This document shows positions 20,721-32,916 of a stretch of DNA of 64,000 nucleotides, one piece after another (position 1 is the first letter of the stretch; each line of letters opens with the position of its first letter). Position numbers and translations under genes: made by a program. This stretch comes from Paraspadella gotoi (taxonomy: Eukaryota > Chaetognatha): NCBI GenBank assembly GCA_051294375.1, contig CM119269.1:21843167-21907166 (forward strand), given 5' to 3'. The notes under the pieces are model-generated. The model ran no database searches, was not told the origin of the DNA, and saw only the letters and a list, made by a program, of their open reading frames with translations.

Positions 20721-21340
20721 GATACCGCATGATGGGTGTCGCGTCGCGCTGCGGTGACTACACCCGCCGGCCGTCAATGCCCTAAGCAAGAGGATGATCG
20801 CTATCCAGTAAAGCATCTCCACGACTATCTCCGGGCGCCGAAACCTCAAGCGGGGAATGTCCGGTCTCAGGACAAGCGCAAGAGTCGACACAAATCTCGT
20901 CCACGGGCTTAGGTTCAAAGTCAAAGGTGCTGTCGCTGATGAGGATGTTCCACAACGCACGGACCCATTGCTAAATACGACTCGGTGTTCCTAAGAAGGA
21001 GGGAGTCCATTTGAATATGCTGAGGATGCCATATGGAGAGGTCTCAAAAGGCTGCCACAGAGCCCTTTCCAAGAAGTCTAATGGACTCAGTTTGCGCTCT
21101 CCAAATAAGATTGGCCTGTCGCTAAGGGTGAATGTCTAACCTTGAATTGCCATGCCACTTGTCGAGCCTATTTTAGCGCGAATTGAGAATCAAGTACCAG
21201 CAGCACCTGGCACAGATCTTGCAAGACTCTTTGACCGCTCTGGATGGTAACATGGACGATCAATCATAATTCTTTGAAACGAGAAGAAGTGCGTTCTTGG
21301 CGCCGAGCTTCTCTATTGACTTCTATAGAGGCCGCAAAGG
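20720..21340 (+). pseudogene. Ty3/gypsy reverse transcriptase, broken
   Basis: Short motifs in different frames follow the order of a gypsy RT. CGDYTRR (20747-20770) resembles the CGDYRRLN of fingers motif 2. DRYPVKHLHDYL (20796-20831) resembles DRYPVPHLHDF. AVADEDVP (20929-20952) resembles the VAEEDVPKTA stretch. FEY and LRMPYG (about 21009-21036, one frame apart) resemble FEFLRMPFGL, and KCVLGA near 21287 resembles the KC.FG motif at the RT end. The catalytic YxDD box expected between the last two was not found. RT would copy element RNA into DNA in a cytoplasmic particle; this copy cannot. Confidence 0.82.
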
Positions 21341-21845
21341 ATTGAGCTCGTCGGTGGCGTCACATTGTGAACGATGTAAGGTCTTAAATGTAATAGCCCT
21401 CTGAACGTGAAATAGAAGAAAAATAGACACCGCATGTGCCCGGACTGAACAAGGTGGGCGGTCACATGACTCTCGCTAAAATTCGAACTGAACTTTAACG
21501 TGCGCGCGTTTCCGCCTAAATGCCATATGAGCGATCAATGGGTAAACTCCAACGTTTACTAGAGCATTGGTCAAGAAGGTTTTCTTATCCGGAGATTAAG
21601 GTATGCTTGATACCAGCATATGTCTTGCATTGACATACGGCGCTTACTTTTTTGTTGGACACCTCTATATCGAAGGTGTAAAAGCACGTCAGCCAAGAAT
21701 AATGTTTGAGTATGAATGGACCGTCAGAAATGAAACAGCTATAAAAGATGCATTGTTTAGAGAGAAACCAAAGAAGCCCTCGGCATCTAGCTTATCTAGT
21801 ATTGCTTTGAGTCCATAAACTCCGCGTTTCTGGGCGCCGTGACGG
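21341..21845 (+). other. Foreign segment between RT and RNase H
   Basis: In an intact element the RT end and RNase H start are separated by a short connection region, whereas here about 500 bases intervene. They are AT-richer and show no gypsy motifs. The segment contains a 71-codon frame described separately. It could be a secondary insertion or a replaced piece. Confidence 0.45.
21603..21818 (+). CDS. Uncharacterised 71-codon reading frame
   Basis: The frame opens with ATG at 21603, ends with TAA, and has ordinary amino-acid composition, unlike the low-complexity frames elsewhere. It starts with a hydrophobic stretch of about 20 residues containing LALTYGAYFFVGHLYIEG, followed by a charged part and a Ser-rich C terminus (KKPSASSLSSIALSP). 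I do not recognise a family. It lies inside the segment that separates the gypsy RT and RNase H remains. It might be an exon fragment, part of another transposon, or chance. No Kozak or splice evidence settles this. Confidence 0.2.
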   Translation: MLDTSICLALTYGAYFFVGHLYIEGVKARQPRIMFEYEWTVRNETAIKDALFREKPKKPSASSLSSIALSP

Positions 21846-22260
21846 CGCTTGACCGTTGACGCTTCTGATGTCGCGGATCGGAGGAGTTTTTGGAAGCAAC
21901 TATGTCAATGGATCCTGGCGGCCAACTTCGCCTTTTTCTCGAAGCCTGCTACAGGCTGACAATGAGAAGGAAGTACTCTCCATTTGACCGGGAGTTGCTG
22001 GCAGGCTACCTTGCATCCCGCCACGTTCCGATACTGTCCTGGAGGGGCGCCCCTTCACTGCTCTTTATACGGACGTCCAACGTCAGTCTTGTTCCTTCTC
22101 TGCACAGAAGACGATTCCCGCTCAAACAGCCAGGCAGCCAACGGCAGCTGGCTGCTATCTCTGAATTCACACACGGATGTTCGCCATGTCCTGCTGGAAC
22201 TAAGAAGCATTGTTGCGGATACCGGCTCTCGCAGGGTGGTCATGCCCTGACAGCCGTTGA
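21846..22260 (+). pseudogene. Ty3/gypsy RNase H domain, frameshifted
   Basis: LTVDASDVA (21849-21875) matches the TDAS start of gypsy RNase H, including its first catalytic Asp. After a frameshift, KYSPFDRELLAGYLASRH (21971-22024) matches the YSTFDRELLA motif with the catalytic Glu. RQLAAISEFT (22142-22171) and then, in another frame, DVRHV and VADTGSR match the end of the domain and its link to integrase. RNase H removes the RNA strand from the RNA-DNA hybrid during reverse transcription. At least three frame changes break it here. Confidence 0.9.
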
Positions 22261-22329
22261 TGCTGTCAGGCTTGGCGACGGGGCAATCTCAACTTTGGCC
22301 AACGACTCGAAGCTCAAGCAAAAGAAGAG

Positions 22330-23110
22330 GATCAGACATCCGCCCGTTTTTTGCGGGCAATTGCATCGACGACTTCTCTTGCGCGACTGTCAGATGGCCA
22401 TTCTTGATGGCAGCCGCAAGTCATGTGTGGACATTGCCACCTGGCGGTTGGCACGGACCACTGGTTTCCCAACGAGAACTTGGCGCCAGGCATCGTCTTT
22501 GATGCGATCCACAGTCTTTCTCAATCGGCGTTGCGTCAAAAGCAACCAAAGCAGCTTGTTTGAAGCATTTTGTCTGGCCCCGGTGCGGCCAAGGACGAGC
22601 CAGCTGGGCACGTTCCTGCATCACCTGCCAACATGGCAAAGGTGCGGACTCATGCCTTCAGGCACCTCTGGAGGTTTTCAAGCCGCGCACAAGGAAGATT
22701 TCAACATGTCCATGTCGACGCTCAGGTTGGGATCCACTTCCAGCCTCAAGAGGTTACAGCCCACCCTCCTCACACGTTGTCGACGGCGCTTCAGTCGGAT
22801 GGCCAGAAGGCAGTCCCGATCTCAGACATCTCAGCCAGCAACGGTCGCTAAGCGCGCTTTTTCGGCTTCGTGGTTGGGTTGCCACGCTTAATGGCGCCCC
22901 CACTGTGAGATTACTTCTTGATCGTGGAAAGCAATTCATGCTTCAAGATAATCTGGCGTCAATTGGCGTCAAACCCTTGCGGCCAATCCTTCAATCATAC
23001 CAGCCGCTTAGCCATCCTCAAAGGCCAATGAATGGTTTTGGAACACGAGTTCCATCGTGACCTCAAGGCGTCTCTACGCGCAAAAAATTGGTGCGGCGCT
23101 CACCTGGTCG
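22330..23110 (+). pseudogene. Ty3/gypsy integrase, broken
   Basis: ARSCITCQHGK near 22604-22636 supplies the two Cys of the HHCC zinc-binding part. FQHVHVD (about 22699) carries the first catalytic Asp and DRGKQFM (about 22922) the second. A frame-shifted stretch after the HPQ motif near 23010 (FHRDLKASLRA) matches the region after the catalytic Glu, with a Glu readable just before it. PISDISA (about 22820) and FGFVVGLPR (about 22862) are further typical stretches. Pieces lie in all three frames, so no protein of the expected roughly 300 residues could be made. The function in an intact element is insertion of the cDNA into the chromosome. Confidence 0.9.
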
Positions 23111-23840
23111 ACCGGAACTTCGCCCGGCAATCCTCCTAGGATCATCTTCGCTCAGTGTTCCGTCAAGACTGGGTGCCTCCCCATCGGCCGGAAGCATAAG
23201 TCTAAGCGGCGAGAGATCGCGATGCCAGCTGGAGTTCCAACGCGAGAGGAACACTTGGCGCCGCCCAGAGATAACGACCTCCTTCGCGCTCATTCGGGCG
23301 AGACAGCGGCGCTTTGACCTAATCCGAAGGCACGCGCCATTCGAGAACTACACAATGCGATGGCCAATTCCTGAAGGTCTTCACGAGGCGGCGGTTTGTG
23401 CCCATTTTTTTTTTTTTTGATTTTTTTTTGTGCGCCAGGACGCTCGACACGGGGACCGCTGGCAGACAGTCTAACAACGGCGCATTGTCCGTGTTCTCAG
23501 AACCGTAATGCCAAGTATTTCGCGTCTGGACTTTGGCGGCGAATGCCGACGAAGGTTTCCCCATTGACAGGCTCAAGCCCGCTTCGTCGAGGACAACATA
23601 TATCCGACGGTGCCCGGCTCAGCCGGCCGGCCCCGAGGCCGGCACGGGCCGCGCAGTGCCTGGCCAGTTCAGCTTCGCCAATCCTCCCAGTGCCATCGGC
23701 GATTCCATTGAGTTGCTGCAGCTCAATGCCCTTTGGGGCGACACGGCAACTAACCAGAACCGGAACGCGCCCTCGAGCCTCTTCGATATAGAGAGCGAGA
23801 ACTCTATCTCCTCCGTGACGTCGTATCTGGGGGGCGCATG
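23111..23840 (+). pseudogene. Ty3/gypsy integrase C-terminal region and element tail
   Basis: After a G/C-rich degraded stretch, CPCSQNRNAKYFA (about 23485-23523) and IDRLKPAS (about 23563-23586) match the pattern of the gypsy integrase C-terminal domain, in which a small beta-barrel is followed by VS-DRLKPA. A stretch containing GRAVPGQF then recalls the Arg-rich TRSGR-V-FP end of these proteins. A poly-T run at 23405-23430 breaks the frame. The last open stretch ends at TGA near 23841. Confidence 0.75.
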
Positions 23841-23841
23841 A

Positions 23842-25811
23842 AGAGCCGATTACAAACTAAATTTTCCTTCGCCACTCGGCTCCTGTATCATTGCCTTTGT
23901 TATTATGCTATAGTCCTCTCTATCTTGTAGTTTTCCTCTCGCGATGCCAGAGATGCCATTTGTTTTTGGTAGATATTGCTTCAGCCCATCGCCGGTTTGG
24001 GTCTGGCATGTATTGATTCTGTCGCAGACATCCTTTTTCTGTCCGGGCAAGATGTCTTTTCCCTTTATTTTGTAATGTTTTTTGGCGCATGCCTTCTGCT
24101 CGTGAGCATGCATTTTTTACAATTGTATAAAAAACGATGTTTTTTGAGAAGCTGAAATAGACATTGATGTTTGAAGAAGATAACTACGCGTTTTTCTCAA
24201 CAGATAGAAAAATTACTTTTCAGCTCTTCGAGATAAAGGCCGCCTACTGCTTTTGTTGTTCTTGCTGTAATTTGTGTTAGGTTTTCAGCGATTGGCAATG
24301 TTGTTGCAGCATACATTACAGCATTTCAGCAATTCAAAGGCAGAAATTCTTTGTGTTACTTTGCTAGATTGTGAAGAGATAGAAAGAGAGAAAGAGAAAG
24401 GAAACTCTCCACTCGCAATCAGACTAAACAGAAAATGGTTATATTGGGGTCAATCAAAGTTTTGTTCTAAAGTATAAAAGTTAAGAAAGAAAAAAAAAAA
24501 TTAATAATATAAATAAAAAATTCTCCCACTCAATAATATGTTACAGCGGTGTTACAGATTAGCACACATAATGACATTCCTTCATTCGGCGTGTTTTATC
24601 TATTACTCTGGCCCTTCAAGGTGGAACAGCAACGCTCTTAAGCCTCTTTGCCTTCCATGCGATCGGCGAAGACCCGAACATATCAGCTTTCTTACGATTA
24701 ATATCTCGCTCGTTCTCATACATCGTCAGATTCGCTCGCCGAAGCCCTTGCGCCTTTCCATGACTGGCGCTGCTCTCTACTCGCGGCAAAGATTGGAGGC
24801 CTTCTTCCTCTGGACCTGATGAGAGTTGAGATCAGACGACGGGGAGGTTCGTTAGCTCCTTCACATCGTCACTGACTTAAACGGGACTCGTAGGCTCGAC
24901 GTGGACATTGAGAGCGAAAGGTTTCGAAGAGTGCGGATATTCCGCAATACCGCTAGGGGCCATCACGCAGGATTTTTGGGTTTGAGAACGTACAGGTGGG
25001 TAGATTTATTTAATATATTGATATTGAATTACAGAGAGAGAGAGAGAAAGAGAATGTTTCGGAGTATGAGACCTCCTTTCCTCTTCTGTGTCTTTAATTT
25101 ATTATTAACTCTTATCCCGGATCTAGCGACTGTCATATCAAGATACATCATGATCTATTTATCTCGATGCACTGTAACTTCGATATTAATGATTGGGCTA
25201 TTCTTGCTAATCAATTAGGTCGTTAGATTTACTTAACTACTTTACTTACTATATAAATACTGATTCGTTCTTTTAGATGCAAAGTCCTTTATTAGGAAGC
25301 AAGATTTATCAATTTCATGTGCTGATCAGAAACTTTAATGATTAATTCATATTTGAATATCATTCTTTACTCTTCTCATATAGCTTTGACTTGCATATCT
25401 GACATTGAAATAGTGCAATGTTGAATCTGATTAATCATCGCTTAGTAGCTATGCTGAATAGTTGAATAAGTATGTGAACTGCTACTTGTCACATCTGTTC
25501 TCTGACTGTGAATGCTTTCCTTTTACTGCCATGAATGTCTTACTCCTCTGCAGTATCTTTTATTCTGCTTCACATTCTACACCTTGACGACGGACATGAA
25601 GCAGCTTCCCGACTGTCGCATCTTATGACTCTTGACGTTAGTAATCTAACTCTTTGTTCTCTTTCTGATTACTATCAGATTCTGATACTTAGGTAACTAA
25701 CTTCTTACTTTAGTACTGCAATGCTAACGTCGCTTCTTTGAACTGAATGCACCTCTTGTTAGGATAGCGACTGTGTCGTCGCTTAGTGTAGTCCCGAATA
25801 CCTCCGTAGCA
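23842..25811. other. Unassigned DNA downstream of gypsy relic
   Basis: Mixed composition; 24560-24960 is GC-richer and carries a 93-codon open frame (24538-24819) with RRRPEHISF and LYSRQRLEAFF but no domain I recognise. 25230-25800 is T-rich with many CTTTG and CTGATT words. No LTR, tRNA or terminal repeat is visible. The block ends at 25811, where homology to the left arm resumes. Confidence 0.4.
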
Positions 25812-26396
25812 ACGCTCTCTCTCTCTCACCTTCCTTCCTCCCTTTACAACTCTGAATCGACCTTGCGTCGACTTTTGTCGTATTCGTCACCGCAGGACAA
25901 GAAAAAATCCCTCGTAGCCATTCAAGGCCAAAAGAAACTCAAGCCAAACTTTGATGCGTCAAATAAATAAATAAATAAATAAGGATTATACCTTTTGACA
26001 TCATACATAAAATGAATCGTACGATGTAGGTTTAATGTAATACCTAACGTGAAAAAAAATAAACATTAGATCAAATTCAACTGAACTTTAACTGTTAATA
26101 ATTTTTAAATGAGGTTTTAAGATTGAGATAATATATTAACTTGTTGTGAATCTTATAGGTTTAGATTTAATACATGAAATAAAAATATGTAATATAGTTA
26201 CTTAACTTTAATTGAATAACATTTTAGAAATAAAAAGTGAAACAATAAACTAACAACAAAAAAACAAACAAACACGCCCCCCTAACTTCAGAGGCGTCGT
26301 CAAGGCCTTTTTTAATCTCTACTCTCATCAATTTTCTTCACAAACATTGGATCGTGAAAAAAAATGAGGAAGGAGAAATCACAAGTTGAAAAAAAA

Positions 26397-26595
26397 NNNN
26401 NNNNNNNNNNNNNNNNNNNNNNNNNNNNNNNNNNNNNNNNNNNNNNNNNNNNNNNNNNNNNNNNNNNNNNNNNNNNNNNNNNNNNNNNNNNNNNNNNNNN
26501 NNNNNNNNNNNNNNNNNNNNNNNNNNNNNNNNNNNNNNNNNNNNNNNNNNNNNNNNNNNNNNNNNNNNNNNNNNNNNNNNNNNNNNNNNNNNNNN
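26397..26595. other. Assembly gap, 199 N
   Basis: Bordered on the right by a CT-rich tract (26596-26660), so probably a collapsed microsatellite. Confidence 0.97.
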
Positions 26596-26627
<32 letters not shown>

Positions 26628-26699
26628 CTCTCTCTTTTTCTCTCTCCATCTCTCTCTCTTCGCCACACAGGCGCCGTTGTCTCGATCTGATTTGAAGAC

Positions 26700-26775
26700 A
26701 GAAAACGAGAAGGAGAGAGAGAGAGACAGAGACAGAGAGATGAGAGAGAGAGAGACAGAGACAGAGAGGTGGAGA
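26700..26775. repeat. GA/CAGA-rich microsatellite
   Basis: Imperfect GAGA tract with GACAGAGACAGA variants, immediately before the MITE. Confidence 0.9.
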
Positions 26776-26804
26776 AAGATACTAGAAGAGAAAAAATACC
26801 TGTG

Positions 26805-27367
26805 TACAGGGAGGTCCAGCTATTCTGGGACTAACTTCAAGTGCTTACAGCACAAAAAAGGTTTATGAAACAAAAGATTATATTTGAAAACGAGGCTAAA
26901 TTTTTTTTCAAACGATGTCAAAAACGTCTAAAAAATCCAACAGCAAATACTGTATTTAAAGCTTTTTGCGTGACATGTCAAAATTCTTTGTTTCCTTACA
27001 AACTTTTGGGAAATTTTGCTGAAAATCAAGATGAAGGATGGTGACTACTAACTTTTGGCCGCACAGTTTTTCTGACTGCAATCCCCCTGATTAATGAAAA
27101 GATAAGGAAGCTGAATGTCCTACACATCCCCTTTAAACCTGTCGACTTTCGGACAGCAAGAATAGTGACAGAAATGACAGCATTCCCTACTGGCGCCTTC
27201 TCTGAACCTTAAAAGAAGGTCATGGTTACCAAAGGGAAATCTTTTTAATTGATTGTATCATCATTATAATTTTTTACAAGTGTTATAATTTTCATAAGAT
27301 TATCTTTTTATTTACCCGTCCAAACAATTTTTTAAAGTTAGTCCTAAAAAAGCTGGACCACCCTGTA
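26805..27367. mobile_element. Tc1/mariner-like MITE with terminal inverted repeats
   Basis: The left end reads TACAGGGAGGTCCAGC and the right end, in reverse complement, TACAGGGTGGTCCAGC. The similarity runs on inward through the GGACTAACTT block for about 34 bases with a handful of mismatches. Both ends begin at a TA dinucleotide, the target site duplicated by Tc1/mariner transposases. Total length is 563 bases, too short for a transposase of about 340 residues. The longest internal frame (26841-27044, 67 codons, Lys/Phe-rich) is not recognisable as one. I infer a non-autonomous element mobilised by a related full-length copy elsewhere. It lies outside all the duplicated blocks. Confidence 0.82.
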
Positions 27368-27446
27368 TAGATGGATAATAGAAAACCTTTTTATCCTCAT
27401 AGGATTTTAAAGTCTACGAATTGAAAATTAAAACGAGGGTTTGAGT

Positions 27447-28550
<1,104 letters not shown>

Positions 28551-28580
<30 letters not shown>

Positions 28581-29750
28581 NNNNNNNNNNNNNNNNNNNN
28601 NNNNNGAGACGAGAGATGAGAGATCGAGACGAAAGAGCACTGTCGCCTCCTGAGATCACGATTTCTTTCCTGAAGCGAAAAAAGAAAGAAAAAAAAAGAA
28701 AGGAATTTTAAAAAAAAAAGAACAGCTTGCACAAAGGAATTCTTAATCATATATTTGGTCAGCCTTCCTGTTATTAATCATTAGGCCCCACATATGCTGG
28801 TTCAAACCCTTCTGCGAACGTTAACCTCGTAGGAATACAGTTCCTTTTGCATGCAAACCTGCACTTACCATCAAATTTTCTTGCCAATTCAGCTGCGTGT
28901 CGCCGCCCTTTGCAACTTTAGTTCTGCCCAATGATAAGGCGGCTGCTTCTAACATCTCTTTCTTGCTACTGTCGAAACAATGCTTCAGCATATACAATTA
29001 TACATGTTGCCTTTGCTTTGCCCGCTTTCTTTTAGCTACCATTTGCTTACAACCCTAAACAAGCTTTTTTTTGCTTGCCTTCACCAATACTTTGCCAACC
29101 GATACTTGAGAACACCGCAAAATTGCTTCTACCCGACGCCTCTCCTTCCCTTGCTTGCGTTGGATTATCCCTCCTGCTTACATTGTACATACAAAAGCCG
29201 TTTCCTTGTTGCTTACCCATCCTATTGCTTTTGCCCTTTAAACTACTGAAACCACTAGCCAAGCTCTATCAATCATGAGCAACTTTAGGAAAGCATCTAC
29301 CAATCATTCTCCCTTTAACCGCCCCCAAAAAAAAAACGTGCCCATTCTTTTTTTGAGCAATCTGGAGAATCGGATTACTCTTCGTTAAGGAAGCCTCAGG
29401 ACCTTCTCGAGCTCGCTCTCTATCTCTCTGTCTCTCTTGTACTCTCTCGTTGTCTCCAAATTCCGAAAAATTGGATTTTGATAAGTCCGCTCAAAAAAAA
29501 AATAATGTAAGGGACTATTGAGTATAGCCAACATTCATACAAGAAAACTATAATAGCGGTTGGAATTTATCGAATTTGGGTTCTGACGTGACTAACGATT
29601 ACCTTGTGTCTAAAAACAGGTCAAGCGAACAATTTGGCAAAAACTAGGGGGGAAATACAGAATTTCCTGGGTTTTGATGTATATTTCTTTGCTGCCAACG
29701 GTTTGCTTCCGCTTATTAGCTCCAAACAATAGAAATGAACAACGAGAGAG
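28551..29750 (+). repeat. 1.1 kb direct duplication, copy B
   Basis: Copy of 27449-28550 with frequent one-base insertions. A 25-N gap (28581-28605) lies inside its leading GA tract. The head-to-tail arrangement around a gap suggests one locus represented twice. Confidence 0.92.
28581..28605. other. Assembly gap, 25 N
   Basis: Exactly 25 N, inside a GA tract at the junction of the 1.1 kb duplication. Confidence 0.98.
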
Positions 29751-29925
29751 AGAAGAGAGTAGGAGCAGAGAAGCGAGAGAGAGAGAGAGAGAAGAGAAGA
29801 GACAGTGAGTGAGAGAATAGTGCAGCGAGTGGAGAGAGTGAGAGAGAGTGAGAGAGAGATAGAGAGAGGGACGAGAGAGAAGGAGGAGACGAGATCGAGG
29901 AGAGAGAGAGAGAGAGAGAGAGACA
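29740..29925. repeat. Imperfect GA-rich tract
   Basis: GAGAGA runs interrupted by GTGAG, GACGAG and GCGAG words. Compared with the pure GA tracts this looks like an error-rich or aged tract. Confidence 0.9.
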
Positions 29926-31307
<1,382 letters not shown>

Positions 31308-31397
31308 GAGAGAGAAGCAGAAGAGATGAGAGAGAGAGAGAGAACCGAGAGAGACGAAGAGAGAGATAGAGATGAGAGAGAGAGATGAGAAGAGAGC

Positions 31398-31425
<28 letters not shown>
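31308..31425. repeat. Imperfect GA-rich microsatellite
   Basis: GA tract with GATGAGA and GAAGAGA interruptions. Confidence 0.93.
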
Positions 31426-31428
<3 letters not shown>

Positions 31429-31519
31429 TGGGCTTTAAAAAAAAGTCTTATCTTTTGTTTCCATTTTCTACGGTAATTGTATTGGGTTTTTATGCCTCAG
31501 GCGGAGCTGACTTTGCTGT

Positions 31520-31542
31520 GGTCGTCGTCGTCGTCGTCGTTG
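31520..31542. repeat. (GTC)n trinucleotide tract
   Basis: Seven GTC units within a G/T/C-rich stretch (31500-31690) rich in TGTCATT and GTC words, similar in style to 38950-39200 and 50520-50830. Confidence 0.88.
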
Positions 31543-31699
31543 CTTTGGTCATTTACCCACGTCAGGGTCATTGTCAGTTTTGTAAATCCTTCTCATGACC
31601 GTCGCTTTTGTCATCTTTGTCATTGGGAAATTGTCAGTGTCGACCCATCAGTCGTCTTTGTCATCATTGTCTTCGTTATCGTTTCTGTCTTGTAACTTT

Positions 31700-32697
31700 T
31701 GTCTGACTACATTTTATTCAAGTAATTAAGTTGTAAAAACGTCGGGGTTTATAAATAATTTAAATAATTCTACGATTTCATTTGTTAGCAATTTTTTTTA
31801 GTAATTTTTTCAATGGAATCATTAATAAAAATCTCACTTTTAACTTAATTTTCACTCGGCCTTCTTTTTTTCACTCTTTCCCGATATTTTTTTTCGCCGT
31901 CATAAAATTCTCTCTCACTCTCGCTGAAAAGGAAGTTCCCCTCAAAAATTTTTTACCTCACGTGGACTCGAAATTGCAGCCCATAAAAAAGACGATATTT
32001 GTTAGAAGTTCCATATCGTAAAAAATATTTAAAAAAACCGCAGTTTTTTTTTCTTTTTATAAAAAAAAAATCCGGCTCGATGTACATTATGCACGAAAAT
32101 ATAAGCGAGGTAAGGAAGGAAGGAAGTATAAGGATAAGGAGGAATAAGGAAGGAACTCTCTTACTCATGCGACATTTTTTTATTTGAATCGTTGGGATAA
32201 GCGTCACGATTAGAAGGTTTTCGGTCAGTATGTCTGTCTGAAGGTAGTCAATAAGCTTTTGTATATAAAAAATGTTTTATTATCTAATCTATTATATATT
32301 TATTTCCTATAATGATATTTTTAAATATGCCAAAACGAAAGATGCAAATTTGTGAAAAAAATAATAAAATTTTTTTGGAGGCTATTATAAATATTTTTAA
32401 AAAACTAAGTTCGTGACTTATTAAATAAAAAAGATTTTTATCTCGTGAAGGATCGTATTTTTGTGCTTGTTGCGTAAATATATATAACTTTTGTAATTAG
32501 CTTATCATCTAAAAATATATCCGCGGAAAACAGTAACTGCGACATAAAAANNNNNNNNNNNNNNNNNNNNNNNNNACCAAAATTTGGTCGATTCCTTTTT
32601 TCTATTTTGCGTTTCGCAGTGTGAGACTAAACATTGTGGCTTCGGATGAAAAGTGACAAGTTTTTTTTTTTTTTTTAGTGTGAAGAGAAGAGTAAAC
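31700..32697. other. AT-rich spacer with a 25-N gap
   Basis: AT-rich with no recognisable gene. The gap at 32551-32575 is exactly 25 N. Short open frames here are Phe/Lys-rich and unconvincing. Confidence 0.5.
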
Positions 32698-32916
32698 ATG
32701 AGAAATTCACGGCGCTTGGTAAGAGAAGGCGGGAAGCGGGAAAACCGGACGGTAGTCATGGCAGACAGCAGCGACAGCGGCGGACGGAACGCGACGCGGC
32801 GGTGCCGTCAGAGAAAATCCAGTATTTCCGCCGACGACGGTCAGCCCAAAAGTAGTGAGAAAGCGGCGTGCGGTGAAAATGTGATGCATAAAAAGGGTAA
32901 TAGAGAAAATAACTAA
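32698..32916 (+). CDS. Candidate small ORF or first exon, uncharacterised
   Basis: A GC-richer island in AT-rich DNA holds an open frame of 72 codons. It has an internal ATG at 32758 in a fair start context (GTCATGG) that would begin MADSSDSGGRNATRR. The product is hydrophilic and rich in Ser, Arg and Lys, with no domain I recognise. The GC content, start context and distinct composition are compatible with a first coding exon. A GGTAAT near 32896 could be a splice donor, but there is no independent support. It lies outside the duplicated blocks. Confidence 0.2.
   Translation: MRNSRRLVREGGKRENRTVVMADSSDSGGRNATRRCRQRKSSISADDGQPKSSEKAACGENVMHKKGNRENN

Larger units (their letters stand above)
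20250..23840 (+). mobile_element. Degenerate Ty3/gypsy retrotransposon (pol region)
   Basis: RT, RNase H, integrase and integrase C-terminal pieces occur in that order on one strand, which is the Ty3/gypsy order (RT-RH-IN), unlike copia. GC content is clearly higher than in the flanks. The reading frame shifts repeatedly, stops are common, and part of RT including the expected YxDD region is not found. No flanking direct repeats that could be LTRs are evident at either end, so limits are set by recognisable protein remains. It lies in the 5.8 kb block present in only one arm of the inverted duplication. Many frame breaks may be sequencing indels, but the missing RT core and the foreign insert at about 21380-21840 suggest a real dead copy. 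Confidence 0.88.
14470..26227 (-). repeat. Right arm of large inverted duplication
   Basis: Reverse complement of 643-7180, interrupted by N gaps at 15275, 16690, 17446, 18572, 18916 and 19946 and by an extra block at 19971-25811 that has no partner in the left arm. The homologous ends are 25812-26227 (partner 643-1055) and 14470-14500 (partner about 7150-7180). Confidence 0.9.

Noticed and set aside
19971-24110. LTRs flanking the gypsy relic
   Set aside because: I compared the flanks by eye and found no direct repeat of adequate length.
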